DNA of 64,000 nucleotides from Klenkia brasiliensis (GTDB lineage: Bacteria; Actinomycetota; Actinomycetes; Mycobacteriales; Geodermatophilaceae), in the NCBI RefSeq assembly GCF_900100695.1, contig NZ_FNCF01000005.1:1-64000 (forward strand), given 5' to 3'. This document shows positions 48,669 through 56,496 of the stretch, piece by piece (position 1 is the stretch's first letter; every line of letters starts with the position of its first letter). The notes beneath the pieces are model-generated. The model was not told the DNA's origin. It did not search any database and saw only the letters and a list, made by a program, of their open reading frames with translations. A program made the translations under genes and the position numbers.

Positions 48669-49153
48669 GAGCCGGCCGCCAGGTCGTAGGAGACCAGCAC
48701 GTCGTCGGTGTAGGCGCCGGTCTGCTGGCCGTCGACGAGCTCGAAGCGGCGCTGCACGACCTCCACCCGCACCAGGTCCGGGCCCGAGGGGTGGCGCTGC
48801 TCGTAGGACTCCGCGACCAGCCCGAGCAGCGCCGGGTCGTCGACCAGGCGCGGCAGCTGGCCCTCGAACTCCGCGCGGCGCAGGCCCACCTCGCCACCGG
48901 ACAGGCGCACCTCCTCGCCCGCCGCGGTCACCCCGACGACGCGGGTCGAGACGACCGGGGTGTTCGGGTCGGCGCGGGTGGAGTACATCCGGAACGGGCC
49001 GAAGGGGAACTCCGAGTCGTCGCCCCAGACGCTGCCAGCCAGCAGCAGGACCAGGACCACCGCGGTCGCGGCCAGCCGGGCGGCCCGGCCGCCGCGGCCG
49101 AGCTCCACGACCTCGGGCTCGGCCCGCACGTCGGGCTCGGTCTGCAGGGGCAC
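48665..49153 (-). CDS. Hypothetical single-pass membrane protein, partner of the HTTM protein
   Basis: 162 residues: a short cytoplasmic start and one transmembrane segment (LAATAVVLVLLLAGSVWG). An extracytoplasmic domain follows, beginning DDSEFPFGPFRMYSTRADPN and ending TGAYTDDVLVSYDL. I do not recognise the family, but coupling by a 4-nt overlap to the HTTM gene suggests a shared function at the membrane. TACGAT lies 6 nt before the GTG, consistent with a leaderless transcript. Confidence 0.7.
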   Translation of the reverse strand: MPLQTEPDVRAEPEVVELGRGGRAARLAATAVVLVLLLAGSVWGDDSEFPFGPFRMYSTRADPNTPVVSTRVVGVTAAGEEVRLSGGEVGLRRAEFEGQLPRLVDDPALLGLVAESYEQRHPSGPDLVRVEVVQRRFELVDGQQTGAYTDDVLVSYDLAAGS

Positions 49154-49159
49154 CGGCCC

Positions 49160-49165
49160 ATCGTA
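49160..49165 (-). promoter_or_regulatory. Candidate -10 (TACGAT), leaderless
   Basis: TACGAT on the minus strand is 6 nt from the GTG at 49153. Confidence 0.45.
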
Positions 49166-49261
49166 GGATCGCCCGGCCCCCGCGTCCGGTCACCGGGCGG
49201 GGAACACCCAGTTCAGCACCCAGCAAGCACCCAGGTCGACGACGACACCAGGAGCGCACCC

Positions 49262-49768
49262 GTGCAGTTCGGTCGGTACTACGAGGAGTTCGAGGTCGGG
49301 GCGGTCTACAAGCACTGGCCCGGGAAGACGGTCACCGAGTACGACGACCACCTGTTCTGCCTCATCACCATGAACCACCACCCGCTGCACCTGGACGCCC
49401 ACTACGCCGGGGAGACCACCGACTTCGGCAAGAACGTCGTGGTCGGCAACTACGTCTACTCGCTGCTGCTGGGCATGAGCGTCGCCGACGTCAGCGGCAA
49501 GGCCATCGCCAACCTCGAGGTCGAGTCGCTCAAGCACGTGGCGCCCACGTTCCACGGGGACACGATCTACGGCGAGACCACCGTGCTGGACAAGACGGAG
49601 TCCCGGTCCAAGGACGACCGCGGGGTCGTGCACGTGGAGACCATCGGCTACAAGCAGGACGGCACGGTGGTGTGCGTCTTCCGGCGCAAGGTCATGGTGC
49701 CCAAGCGCTCCTACGGCGAGGCCCGCGGCGGCGAGCAGCCCGGCCGGCCCGAGCCGGTCCGCCGGTAG
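49262..49768 (+). CDS. MaoC family dehydratase (hot-dog fold)
   Basis: A 168-residue enoyl-CoA-hydratase-like protein: FGRYYEEFEVGAVYKHWPGKTVTEYDDHLFCLITMNHHPLHLD, where NHHPLHLD carries the catalytic Asp/His pair of the MaoC fold, then LEVESLKHVAPTFHGDTIYGETTVLDK. It resembles mesaconyl-CoA/3-hydroxyacyl-CoA hydratases of actinobacteria, but the substrate is open. The start is a GTG with CAGGAGCG upstream. Its stop is one nucleotide from that of the convergent Nudix gene. Confidence 0.85.
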   Translation: MQFGRYYEEFEVGAVYKHWPGKTVTEYDDHLFCLITMNHHPLHLDAHYAGETTDFGKNVVVGNYVYSLLLGMSVADVSGKAIANLEVESLKHVAPTFHGDTIYGETTVLDKTESRSKDDRGVVHVETIGYKQDGTVVCVFRRKVMVPKRSYGEARGGEQPGRPEPVRR

Positions 49769-49769
49769 G

Positions 49770-50177
49770 TCAGCAGCGGGGGAGCAGCCCCCAGCCGCCC
49801 AGGGTCTCCACCAGCCCGGGCGTGCAGCGCAACCGGGCCAGCCCGGCCGCGTCGACGAACGCGACGTCCGCGGCGTCGTCCCCCGCGACGGGGACGGCGC
49901 CCGGGTCGAGCAGCGTGCAGACCAGGTCGACCACCTCGTAGACCGGCGCGCCGGCCGGCACCTGCACCCGGCCGGCCTCGGCGCCGGGGAGCACCCGCAG
50001 CCCGGTCTCCTCCAGCACCTCCCGGACCACCGCGGTGGCGTCGTCCTCCCCGGGCTCGACCCGTCCGCCGGGCACCGACCAGGCCCCCCGGTCGGGGTCG
50101 TGCGCGCGCTGCACCAGCAGCAACCGGCCGGCCGGGTCGTGCACCACCGCGCCCACGCAGGCCACCAGTCCGCTCAC
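49770..50177 (-). CDS. Nudix hydrolase
   Basis: A 135-residue protein with a perfect Nudix box, GGRVEPGEDDATAVVREVLEETGL. The preceding LLLVQRAHDPDRGAWSVPGG is typical. Such enzymes hydrolyse nucleoside diphosphate derivatives; specificity cannot be assigned. A TAGCGT hexamer lies 7 nt before the GTG start, so it is probably leaderless. Confidence 0.92.
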   Translation of the reverse strand: MSGLVACVGAVVHDPAGRLLLVQRAHDPDRGAWSVPGGRVEPGEDDATAVVREVLEETGLRVLPGAEAGRVQVPAGAPVYEVVDLVCTLLDPGAVPVAGDDAADVAFVDAAGLARLRCTPGLVETLGGWGLLPRC

Positions 50178-50184
50178 CCCCGCG

Positions 50185-50190
50185 ACGCTA
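50185..50190 (-). promoter_or_regulatory. Candidate -10 (TAGCGT) for leaderless Nudix gene
   Basis: TAGCGT on the minus strand is 7 nt from the GTG at 50177. A TTGACA at 50194-50199 on the plus strand may serve the divergent gene. Confidence 0.45.
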
Positions 50191-50230
50191 GCGTTGACAG
50201 GACACGGGGTGGCCCGCGACGGTGGGCGGG

Positions 50231-50863
50231 ATGACGAGCGGGACGAGCACCGGTCCGGTCTGCCCCCGGTGCGGCGAGGACCTCGTGGTGCGCCCCGGGT
50301 CGGCCGAGGCGTGGTGCCACCTGCACGCCGCGGTGACCCCGCTGCACCACAGCGTCGTGCTGTCCCACGACACGCTCTCCGCCGTCTGCCTGGACGCGCG
50401 GGTGCCGGCGTGGGTGCCCGACCCGATGCCGGCGGGCTGGTCGGTCACCGGCATCGCCTGGGGCGGGGAGCCCGGGGCGCGCGGGATCGTCGTCGACTGC
50501 GCCGGGCCGGCGCCGCTGGGCGGGTCCGCGGAGCTGGTGCTGGTCGCCGAGGAGCCGGGCACGGGCCTGGGCGCCGGGTACGCCGGTCTGCCCTGGCTGG
50601 ACCCCGGCGAGCTCATCGACGGCCCGTCCGCGGCCGCGGTGCAGGCCGCCGGCCAGCGCGCGCCGCTGTGGTCGGTGCCCACCGCCGACGACCGCTGGGC
50701 CTTCGTCGGCGAGGCCTACGGCGTCTGGCTGTGGCTGGTCGCGTGGCCGGCCACCGCGGCCTGGCTGCTCGCCGAGGACCTGGTGCTGCTGGACCTGCGG
50801 GACCGCGTGCCGGCCGACCTCCCGCTGGGCCCGCCGGGGGAGCACCTGCTCCCGGGCAGCTGA
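50231..50863 (+). CDS. DUF6758-like hypothetical protein
   Basis: A 210-residue protein with an N-terminal zinc-ribbon-like motif (CPRCGEDL ... WCHLH). LSHDTLSAVCLDARVPAWVPDPMPAGWSVTGIAWGGE follows, then WSVPTADDRWAFVGEAYGVWLWLVAWPATAAWLLAEDLVLLDLRD. Conserved in actinobacteria; no function is known to me. The ATG at 50231 is used; a GTG at 50222 is also in frame. It probably leads the run of genes to the PH-domain protein. Confidence 0.7.
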   Translation: MTSGTSTGPVCPRCGEDLVVRPGSAEAWCHLHAAVTPLHHSVVLSHDTLSAVCLDARVPAWVPDPMPAGWSVTGIAWGGEPGARGIVVDCAGPAPLGGSAELVLVAEEPGTGLGAGYAGLPWLDPGELIDGPSAAAVQAAGQRAPLWSVPTADDRWAFVGEAYGVWLWLVAWPATAAWLLAEDLVLLDLRDRVPADLPLGPPGEHLLPGS

Positions 50864-50990
50864 GCCGCGCCGGCACGGGCGTGTCGCGCCGGTGACGGGT
50901 GCGGCCTGTGTTACCCATGTGACCGCGGTCCTCCCCGGCCGCACGGGTGCCCCCGGGCCCCGGCCCGCCGACCCCGGACGGAGGAGCCGC

Positions 50991-51149
50991 GTGAACCTCA
51001 AGAAGCTGCTCACCTGGCTCGTCGTCGCCTTCGTGCTCTTCTACGTGATCCGCCAGCCGCAGTCCTCGGCCGACATCGTCAAGAGCGCCGGCACCGCCCT
51101 GGGTGACGCCGCGTCCTCGCTGGCGACGTTCGTCGGCTCGCTGTTCTGA
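50991..51149 (+). CDS. Small single-pass membrane protein (52 aa)
   Basis: A 52-residue peptide: basic start VNLKKLL, one transmembrane helix (TWLVVAFVLFYVI), then an amphipathic Ser/Ala tail ending FVGSLF. The start is a GTG with a strong GGAGG-type SD (50980-50985). It lies 10 nt before the PH-domain gene, suggesting a role alongside that membrane protein. No family name recognised. Confidence 0.7.
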   Translation: MNLKKLLTWLVVAFVLFYVIRQPQSSADIVKSAGTALGDAASSLATFVGSLF

Positions 51150-51159
51150 CCCTGCCGTC

Positions 51160-51810
51160 GTGACCCGTCCCCGGGGCGCGTCCGCGGCCCTGGGCCGCGA
51201 CGCCAGCCGCTACCTCCTGCCCGACGAGGAGGCGGTGGTCAACCAGCGCCGGCACTGGGCGGTGCTGGTCCGGCCCGGCGTGCGCGGCGTCCCGGTGCTG
51301 GTGGTCGGGGTCTGGCTGCTGCAGGTCGACCCGGGGAACCGGTTCAGCACCGTGCTCGGGCTGCTGGTCGCCCTCGGCGCCCTGGGCTACCTGGGGTTCG
51401 CCGTCGCCGAGTGGTGGATCCGGCACTTCCTGGTCACCCGGCGCCGCGTGCTGCTCACCTCGGGCGTGGTCGTGCGCAAGGTCGCCGTCATGCCGCTGCG
51501 GCGCATCACCGACCTGACCTACCAGGAGACCCTCGTCGGGCAGCTGCTCGGCTACGGCGGGTTCCGGTTCGAGTCCGCCGGTCAGGACCAGGCGCTGTCC
51601 CAGATCACCTACCTGCCCGACGCGAAGACCATCTACGACCGGATCAGCGGCCTGCTGTTCCCCAGCGACGGGGCCCGGCGCGGGGGCGAGGACGAGGACG
51701 GCAGCCCCGACCCGGCCCCGGCTCCGGCACCCCGGCCGCGGGGCGGGGACGGCCGGCACAGCACCGGTCCCATCCCGGGGTTCCGCAGCCGCTACCCGCG
51801 CACGCGCTGA
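51160..51810 (+). CDS. Membrane protein with bacterial PH domain (YdbS-like)
   Basis: A 216-residue protein. Two adjacent transmembrane helices (~40-85; GVPVLVVGVWLLQV, VLGLLVALGALGYLGFAVAEWW) are followed by a bPH domain (IRHFLVTRRRVLLTSGVVVRKVAVMPLRRITDLTYQ, GYGGFRFESAGQDQALSQITYLPDA). The C-terminal tail is Pro/Gly-rich and disordered. The function of this family is poorly known. The start is a GTG 10 nt after the small membrane gene. Confidence 0.85.
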   Translation: MTRPRGASAALGRDASRYLLPDEEAVVNQRRHWAVLVRPGVRGVPVLVVGVWLLQVDPGNRFSTVLGLLVALGALGYLGFAVAEWWIRHFLVTRRRVLLTSGVVVRKVAVMPLRRITDLTYQETLVGQLLGYGGFRFESAGQDQALSQITYLPDAKTIYDRISGLLFPSDGARRGGEDEDGSPDPAPAPAPRPRGGDGRHSTGPIPGFRSRYPRTR

Positions 51811-51833
51811 GCGGGCACGGCAGGCTGTCCCCG

Positions 51834-52691
51834 ATGCGCATCGACCTGCACACCCACTCGTCGGTGTCCGACGGCACCGACACCCCCGCCGAGCTCGTCG
51901 CCGCGGCGGCCGCGGCCGGGCTCGACGTCGTCGCGCTGACCGACCACGACACCACCGACGGCTGGGCCGCCGCCCGCGCGGCCTGCCCGCCGGGCCTGGC
52001 ACTGGTGCCCGGGATGGAGCTGTCCTGCCGCTGGTTCCCCGCCGACGACCGCCCGATCAGCGTGCACCTGCTGGCCTACCTGTTCGACCCCGACGCCCCG
52101 GCGCTGGCCGCCGAGCGGGCCCGGCTGCGTGCCGAGCGGCTCACCCGGGGCGAGCGGATGGTGACCGCGCTGGCCGCGGACGGCTTCCCGGTCTCGTGGG
52201 ACCAGGTGGTGGCCCGCAGCGGCGGCGGGGTGGTCGGGCGCCCGCACGTGGCCCGGGCGCTGGTCGAGGCCGGCGTGGTCGGCTCGGTCGACGAGGCGTT
52301 CGCCGGCCCGCTGCACCACACCAGCCCCTACTACGTGGCCAAGGCCGACACCGACGTGCTGGAGGGCATCGCGCTGGTCCGCGCCGCCGGCGGGGTGCCG
52401 GTGTTCGCCCACGGCCTGGCCCGCTCCCGCGGCCGGGTGGTGGGCGACGACGCGCTGGCCGCCATGGCCGGCGCCGGGCTGCTCGGGCTGGAGGTCGACC
52501 ACCCCGACCACGTCGACGCCGACCGCGCCCACCTGCGGGCGCTGGCCGCCGACCTGGGCCTGCTGGCCACCGGGTCCAGCGACTACCACGGCACGAACAA
52601 GCGGACCCCGATCGCGGCGTGCACCACCGACCTCGAGCAGTACGAGCGGCTGCTCGCCGCGGGCACCGGGAGCGCGCCGTCCGCCGGGTGA
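51834..52691 (+). CDS. PHP-domain phosphoesterase
   Basis: A 285-residue metal-dependent phosphoesterase of the RNase AM/YciV type. Metal ligands appear in RIDLHTHSSVSDGT, ALTDHDTTDGW, GMELSCRW, GRPHVARALVEAG, FAHGLARS and ATGSSDYHGTNK. Related enzymes hydrolyse 3',5'-nucleotide bisphosphates or trim RNA 5' ends; the substrate here is not determined. It follows the PH-domain gene by 23 nt. Confidence 0.92.
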   Translation: MRIDLHTHSSVSDGTDTPAELVAAAAAAGLDVVALTDHDTTDGWAAARAACPPGLALVPGMELSCRWFPADDRPISVHLLAYLFDPDAPALAAERARLRAERLTRGERMVTALAADGFPVSWDQVVARSGGGVVGRPHVARALVEAGVVGSVDEAFAGPLHHTSPYYVAKADTDVLEGIALVRAAGGVPVFAHGLARSRGRVVGDDALAAMAGAGLLGLEVDHPDHVDADRAHLRALAADLGLLATGSSDYHGTNKRTPIAACTTDLEQYERLLAAGTGSAPSAG

Positions 52692-52712
52692 GGTCGTGTC
52701 GGACCCCCCGGC

Positions 52713-52718
52713 TACGGT
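52713..52718 (+). promoter_or_regulatory. Candidate -10 (TACGGT) for leaderless RecB-like gene
   Basis: TACGGT lies 7 nt before the ATG at 52726. Confidence 0.5.
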
Positions 52719-52725
52719 GCCGGGC

Positions 52726-53571
52726 ATGACCGCGGGTGGGCAGCTGGAGATGCCGGGGATGCCGCGCCGGTTGTTCCCGGCCACCCCCAGCAAGCTGGCC
52801 ACCTTCTCCGACTGCCCCCGCCGCTACCGGATGGCCTACCTCGACCGGCCCACCCCGCCCAAGGGCCCGCCGTGGGCGCACAACACCGTCGGCTCGGCGG
52901 TGCACGCTGCGCTGCGGTCCTGGTGGGAGCTGCCGGTGCCCCAGCGCACCCCGCGGGCGGCGCGCCAGCTGCTGTACGGCCACTGGTCCGACACCGGGTT
53001 CGCCGACGCCGAGCAGTCCGCGACGTGGCGGGCGCGCGCGGCGGGCTGGCTGGACGAGTACGTGCCCACCCTCGACCCCGCCGACGAGCCGGTCGGCACC
53101 GAGCGCCAGGTCGCGGCCACCACCGAGCGGCTGGCGGTCAGCGGCCGGGTCGACCGCATCGACGCCCGCGACGGCGAGCTGGTGGTCGTGGACTACAAGA
53201 CCGGTCGGCGCCCCAGCACCGAGGACGAGGCCCGCGGGTCACCGGCGCTGGCGCTCTACGTGCTCGGCGTGCGGCGCACGCTGCGCCGGCCCTGCACCCG
53301 GGTCGAGCTGCACCACCTGCCCACGGGCACCGTGGCGTCCTTCGAGCACACCGACCGGTCGCTGGCCAACCACGTGCGCCGGGCCGAGGACGTCGCCGAG
53401 GACATCACCGCCGCGACCGCCGCCCGCGAGGCCGGGGCCGGCGACGACGAGGCGTTCCCGCCGGTGCCCGGGCAGCAGTGCGGCTGGTGCGACTTCCGGC
53501 GGTCCTGCCCCACCGGCCAGGCCGCCGCCCCGGCCCGCGAGACCTGGAGCTTCCTCCCCGTCGAGGAGTGA
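52726..53571 (+). CDS. RecB/Cas4-like PD-(D/E)XK nuclease with Fe-S cysteines
   Basis: A 281-residue stand-alone nuclease. The core is SGRVDRID ... GELVVVDYKTG (D..D-x-K). Four cysteines suggest a [4Fe-4S] cluster: one in FSDCPRRYRMAY near the N-terminus and three in CGWCDFRRSC near the C-terminus, as in AddB and Cas4. Actinobacteria commonly encode such RecB-family exonucleases, probably for repair. There is no CRISPR array nearby. The ATG is fixed by TACGGT 7 nt upstream. Confidence 0.9.
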   Translation: MTAGGQLEMPGMPRRLFPATPSKLATFSDCPRRYRMAYLDRPTPPKGPPWAHNTVGSAVHAALRSWWELPVPQRTPRAARQLLYGHWSDTGFADAEQSATWRARAAGWLDEYVPTLDPADEPVGTERQVAATTERLAVSGRVDRIDARDGELVVVDYKTGRRPSTEDEARGSPALALYVLGVRRTLRRPCTRVELHHLPTGTVASFEHTDRSLANHVRRAEDVAEDITAATAAREAGAGDDEAFPPVPGQQCGWCDFRRSCPTGQAAAPARETWSFLPVEE

Positions 53572-53573
53572 GG

Positions 53574-54398
53574 TCAGGCCACCCGGGCGCGGGCGGCGCG
53601 CAGGGTCGGGTTGTCCCGGATGCGGGCGGGCACGGCCAGCGTGGTCGCCCGGAACGCCCGGACGGCGGCCGTGGTCGCCGGCTCGGACAGCGCCAGACCG
53701 GGCAGGCCGTACATCGACCGGGCCCACCGCGGCAGCGTGGCCACCCCGAGCGAGGCCAGACCCGCCCAGGCCGGGCGGGCCGGGGTGAGCAGCTGCACCC
53801 AGCCGGGCATCGGCGGCACGACGACGAACCGGGCCGCCTGCCGCGCCGGGTCGGTGAGCGCGAGCTGCGGGCGCACCCGGCGGAAGTAGCCGGCGAGCTC
53901 CTCGACGTCGGCGGGCACCTCGCCCGGGGTGCACCCGACCAGCTCGGCCGCGACCACCTGCTCGCGCACGTAGCGGTCGGCGTCGTCGTCGGTCAGCGGG
54001 ACGCCGGCCCGGCGGGCCACCGACAGCAGCGAGTCGACCTCGCACGCGTGCACCCACAGCAGCAGGTCGGGGTCGTCGACGGAGTACGCGCGGCCGGTGG
54101 TCTCCTCGGTGTCGGACTTCCCGCGGTGCGCCCCGCGCACCCGGCGCACCGCCCGCAACGCCTCCTTGCGGGTGCCGAAGGTCAGCGTCGCGACGTACTC
54201 CGCGGTGCGCGTCAGCCGGGCCCACGGCTCGTCGCGGAACCCGTCGGAGAACCGGTGCACCCCGGCCATGGCGACCGGGTGCAGCGCCTGCAGCAGCAGC
54301 GCCCGGATGCCCCCGACGGAGAAGCTGGGGTCGGCGTGGATGCGCCAGGTGACCGAGTCCGGCCCGAAGAAGCCCGCCCGGTCCTCCTCGGGGGTCAC
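53574..54398 (-). CDS. DUF2236 / MpaB-family oxygenase-like protein
   Basis: A 274-residue protein: DSVTWRIHADPSFSVGGIRALLLQALHPVAMAGV at the N-terminus, TFGTRKEALRAVRRVRGAHRG, and DDPDLLLWVHACEVDSLL, all conserved in the MpaB/latex-clearing-protein-like superfamily, which binds heme b. Conserved histidines (ALHPVAM, WVHACE) are in place. The substrate is unknown. The GTG start overlaps the hydrolase stop by 4 nt, so the two genes are coupled. Confidence 0.88.
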   Translation of the reverse strand: MTPEEDRAGFFGPDSVTWRIHADPSFSVGGIRALLLQALHPVAMAGVHRFSDGFRDEPWARLTRTAEYVATLTFGTRKEALRAVRRVRGAHRGKSDTEETTGRAYSVDDPDLLLWVHACEVDSLLSVARRAGVPLTDDDADRYVREQVVAAELVGCTPGEVPADVEELAGYFRRVRPQLALTDPARQAARFVVVPPMPGWVQLLTPARPAWAGLASLGVATLPRWARSMYGLPGLALSEPATTAAVRAFRATTLAVPARIRDNPTLRAARARVA

Positions 54399-55285
54399 GC
54401 GCGCACCTCCGCGGGGACCGAGGACCAGAACGACGTGAGGACGGCGACGGTGGCGGCCGGCTGCTCGATGGCGGGGGAGTGCACCGCACCGGCGAGCACC
54501 TCGTGCCGGGCACCCAGCCGGTGGGCCATGTCCTCCTGCGCGGCCGGGGTCCAGGCGTCGTCGTCGGCGCCGTGCGCGACCAGCACGGGGACGCCGGTGG
54601 CGGCGAGCGCGGCGACCCGGTCGGGCTCGCCGGTCATCGCGTCGGCCATCCCGGACAGGCCCGCGGCGGTGTTGGCCAGGAACCTGCGGGCCAGGAAGTC
54701 GCGCACCGCCGGCGGCACGGCCTGGGCCCGGGGGTCGTCTACGGCCAGCTGCTCCAGGGTCCGGTGCACCAGGGGCACCCCACCGGCGTCCAGCAGCGGG
54801 GCCAGGTGGGCCAGCAGCTCGGTGCGCGGCCCGGTCAGGCCGACCGGGCCGCTGCCGAGCAGGGTGAGCGAGGCGAACCGGGCCGGGTCGGCCAGCACGG
54901 CGCCGCGGGCGACCAGCCCGCCGAAGCTGTGCCCGAGCAGGTGGACCGGGCCGGTCAGCTGCCCGGCCACCCGCAGCAGGTCGGCGGCGAGCTCGTCGAC
55001 GGTGTAGGCGGCCGGGTCGTCGGGGCCGGGCGACTCGAACTGCCCGCGCTGGTCCAGCGCGACCACCCGCCACCCCGCGTCGGTCACCGGGTCGACCAGC
55101 GGGGCGAAGTCCTCCTTGGAGCCGGTGTAGCCGGGCACCAGCAGCACGGTCCCGCGCGGGCGGGGACCGGTGTCCAGGGCGGCCAGCGGGCCGGTCGCGC
55201 CGTCGAGGGTCACCGCCGACGCCCCGTGCGGGGTCAGCTGGCGCAGGTCGTCGGGAGCGCTGAGCTCGGAGCCTCCGGGGAGCAT
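54395..55285 (-). CDS. Alpha/beta hydrolase
   Basis: A 296-residue hydrolase with an oxyanion region LLVPGYTGSKEDFAPL, the nucleophile elbow GHSFGG, an acid region (VLVAHGADDDAWTP) and the catalytic-histidine region (AGAVHSPAIEQP). The substrate is unknown. The ATG at 55285 is chosen; longer in-frame options exist upstream. It is translationally coupled to the DUF2236 gene. Confidence 0.88.
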   Translation of the reverse strand: MLPGGSELSAPDDLRQLTPHGASAVTLDGATGPLAALDTGPRPRGTVLLVPGYTGSKEDFAPLVDPVTDAGWRVVALDQRGQFESPGPDDPAAYTVDELAADLLRVAGQLTGPVHLLGHSFGGLVARGAVLADPARFASLTLLGSGPVGLTGPRTELLAHLAPLLDAGGVPLVHRTLEQLAVDDPRAQAVPPAVRDFLARRFLANTAAGLSGMADAMTGEPDRVAALAATGVPVLVAHGADDDAWTPAAQEDMAHRLGARHEVLAGAVHSPAIEQPAATVAVLTSFWSSVPAEVRA

Positions 55286-55334
55286 GACCTCATTGAACGC
55301 CGGGTGCGCGGCCTCGCGCTCCCGACCCCACCCC

Positions 55335-56468
55335 TCAGGAGAAGGCGGCCCGCTCGCCGGTCGTGCCGACGACCACCACCGGACCGACCACGGCCGTGCG
55401 GGCGCCGACGGGGACGGCGGGGGCGGTCGAGCGGCCCAGCTCGGTGCCGGTGAGCAGGTCGCGGGTGACGAAGGCGCCGTCCTCGGGCACGACGACGGAG
55501 GTGCCGGCCTGCTTGCCGTCCGGCGTCGCGGGCAGGCCGACGGCGGGCACCGACCACGCAGCCGCACCCGTCGTGGTGTCCACGGCGGTGAGGGTGCCCC
55601 GCGCCCAGAGCAGCGCGGTGCCGCCGGCCGAGGTCTGCAGCGGTGCGGTGCCGTCGTCGGCCGGCAGGGGGAGGGTCTGCAGGGTGCCGCCGTCGGGGGC
55701 CCTGAGCGCCAGGAGCTGGTCCCCGTCCACGACGCCCACCACGCCGTCGGCGCCGGCCAGCCGCGCGGTGCCGGTACCGGTCCCGAGCGGGCGGCTCCAG
55801 GTCAGCGTGCCGTCGAACCCGTCCAGCAGCTGGGCCTGCAGACCGCCGTCCGCGCACCGCTGCAGCAGGGCGACCCCGGTCGTGCCCGCGGTGGCGTCGA
55901 CCAGCCGGCAGCCGGCGTCGGCGGCGTGGTGCCAGCGGATGTTGTTGCCCAGCGGGTCCACGGTGGCCAGCCCGGTCGGGCTGGTGGCCAGCACGATGCG
56001 GTCGGTGCTGGTGAGGGTGGCGTCGGCGCGGAACCCGACGCTGCGGTACCAGACCCGCTCGCCGGTGGTCGCGCGCAGCGCGGTCAGCTCGTCGCAGCGG
56101 CCGCCGGTGGAGAACAGCACGACCACCACGCCGTCGACGGCGGTCGCGCCGCACAGCCGGGCACCGGACCGGGTGTAGTGCCAGGCCTCCTCGCCGGTGG
56201 CCGGGTCGACCATCGCCACGCCGTCGGCGGCGGGGACCACCACCCGGTCGGACTCGACCACCGACGCGGTGGCCGGTCCGCCGGTGTCGACCGACCAGGC
56301 GGCGGTCAGCGCCGCGGCCGGGGTGCCCGCCGGCGTGGCGGGGGGTGCAGCCGTGGTGCTGGAGGTGGCCGCGGCGTCGGACCCGCGCCAGGCCAGGACG
56401 GCGACGGCGACCACCACGAGGGTGGCCGCCGTCCACACCCACACCCGAGGCGGAGGCAGGCGGGTCAC
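55335..56468 (-). CDS. PQQ-like beta-propeller membrane-anchored protein (Rv3212-like)
   Basis: A 377-residue protein with an N-terminal anchor (VWVWTAATLVVVAVAVLAW) and an Ala/Thr/Pro linker. Repeated propeller blades follow, with motifs such as MVDPATGEEAWHYTRSG, ALRATTGERVWYRSVG and AVDTTTGAAAWSVPA. Blade repeats of this kind occur in BamB and quinoprotein folds; no enzyme residues are evident. In M. tuberculosis an Ala/Val-rich protein (Rv3212) also sits next to rhlE. CACGAT lies 6 nt before the GTG. Confidence 0.8.
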   Translation of the reverse strand: MTRLPPPRVWVWTAATLVVVAVAVLAWRGSDAAATSSTTAAPPATPAGTPAAALTAAWSVDTGGPATASVVESDRVVVPAADGVAMVDPATGEEAWHYTRSGARLCGATAVDGVVVVLFSTGGRCDELTALRATTGERVWYRSVGFRADATLTSTDRIVLATSPTGLATVDPLGNNIRWHHAADAGCRLVDATAGTTGVALLQRCADGGLQAQLLDGFDGTLTWSRPLGTGTGTARLAGADGVVGVVDGDQLLALRAPDGGTLQTLPLPADDGTAPLQTSAGGTALLWARGTLTAVDTTTGAAAWSVPAVGLPATPDGKQAGTSVVVPEDGAFVTRDLLTGTELGRSTAPAVPVGARTAVVGPVVVVGTTGERAAFS

Positions 56469-56496
56469 GGGAGCATCGTGCCCGACGCGCCCGTGG

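Noticed and set aside
52726-53571. Cas4-like nuclease as part of a CRISPR or defence system
   Set aside because: No cas genes, repeats or other defence genes nearby; stand-alone RecB-family nucleases are common in actinobacteria.
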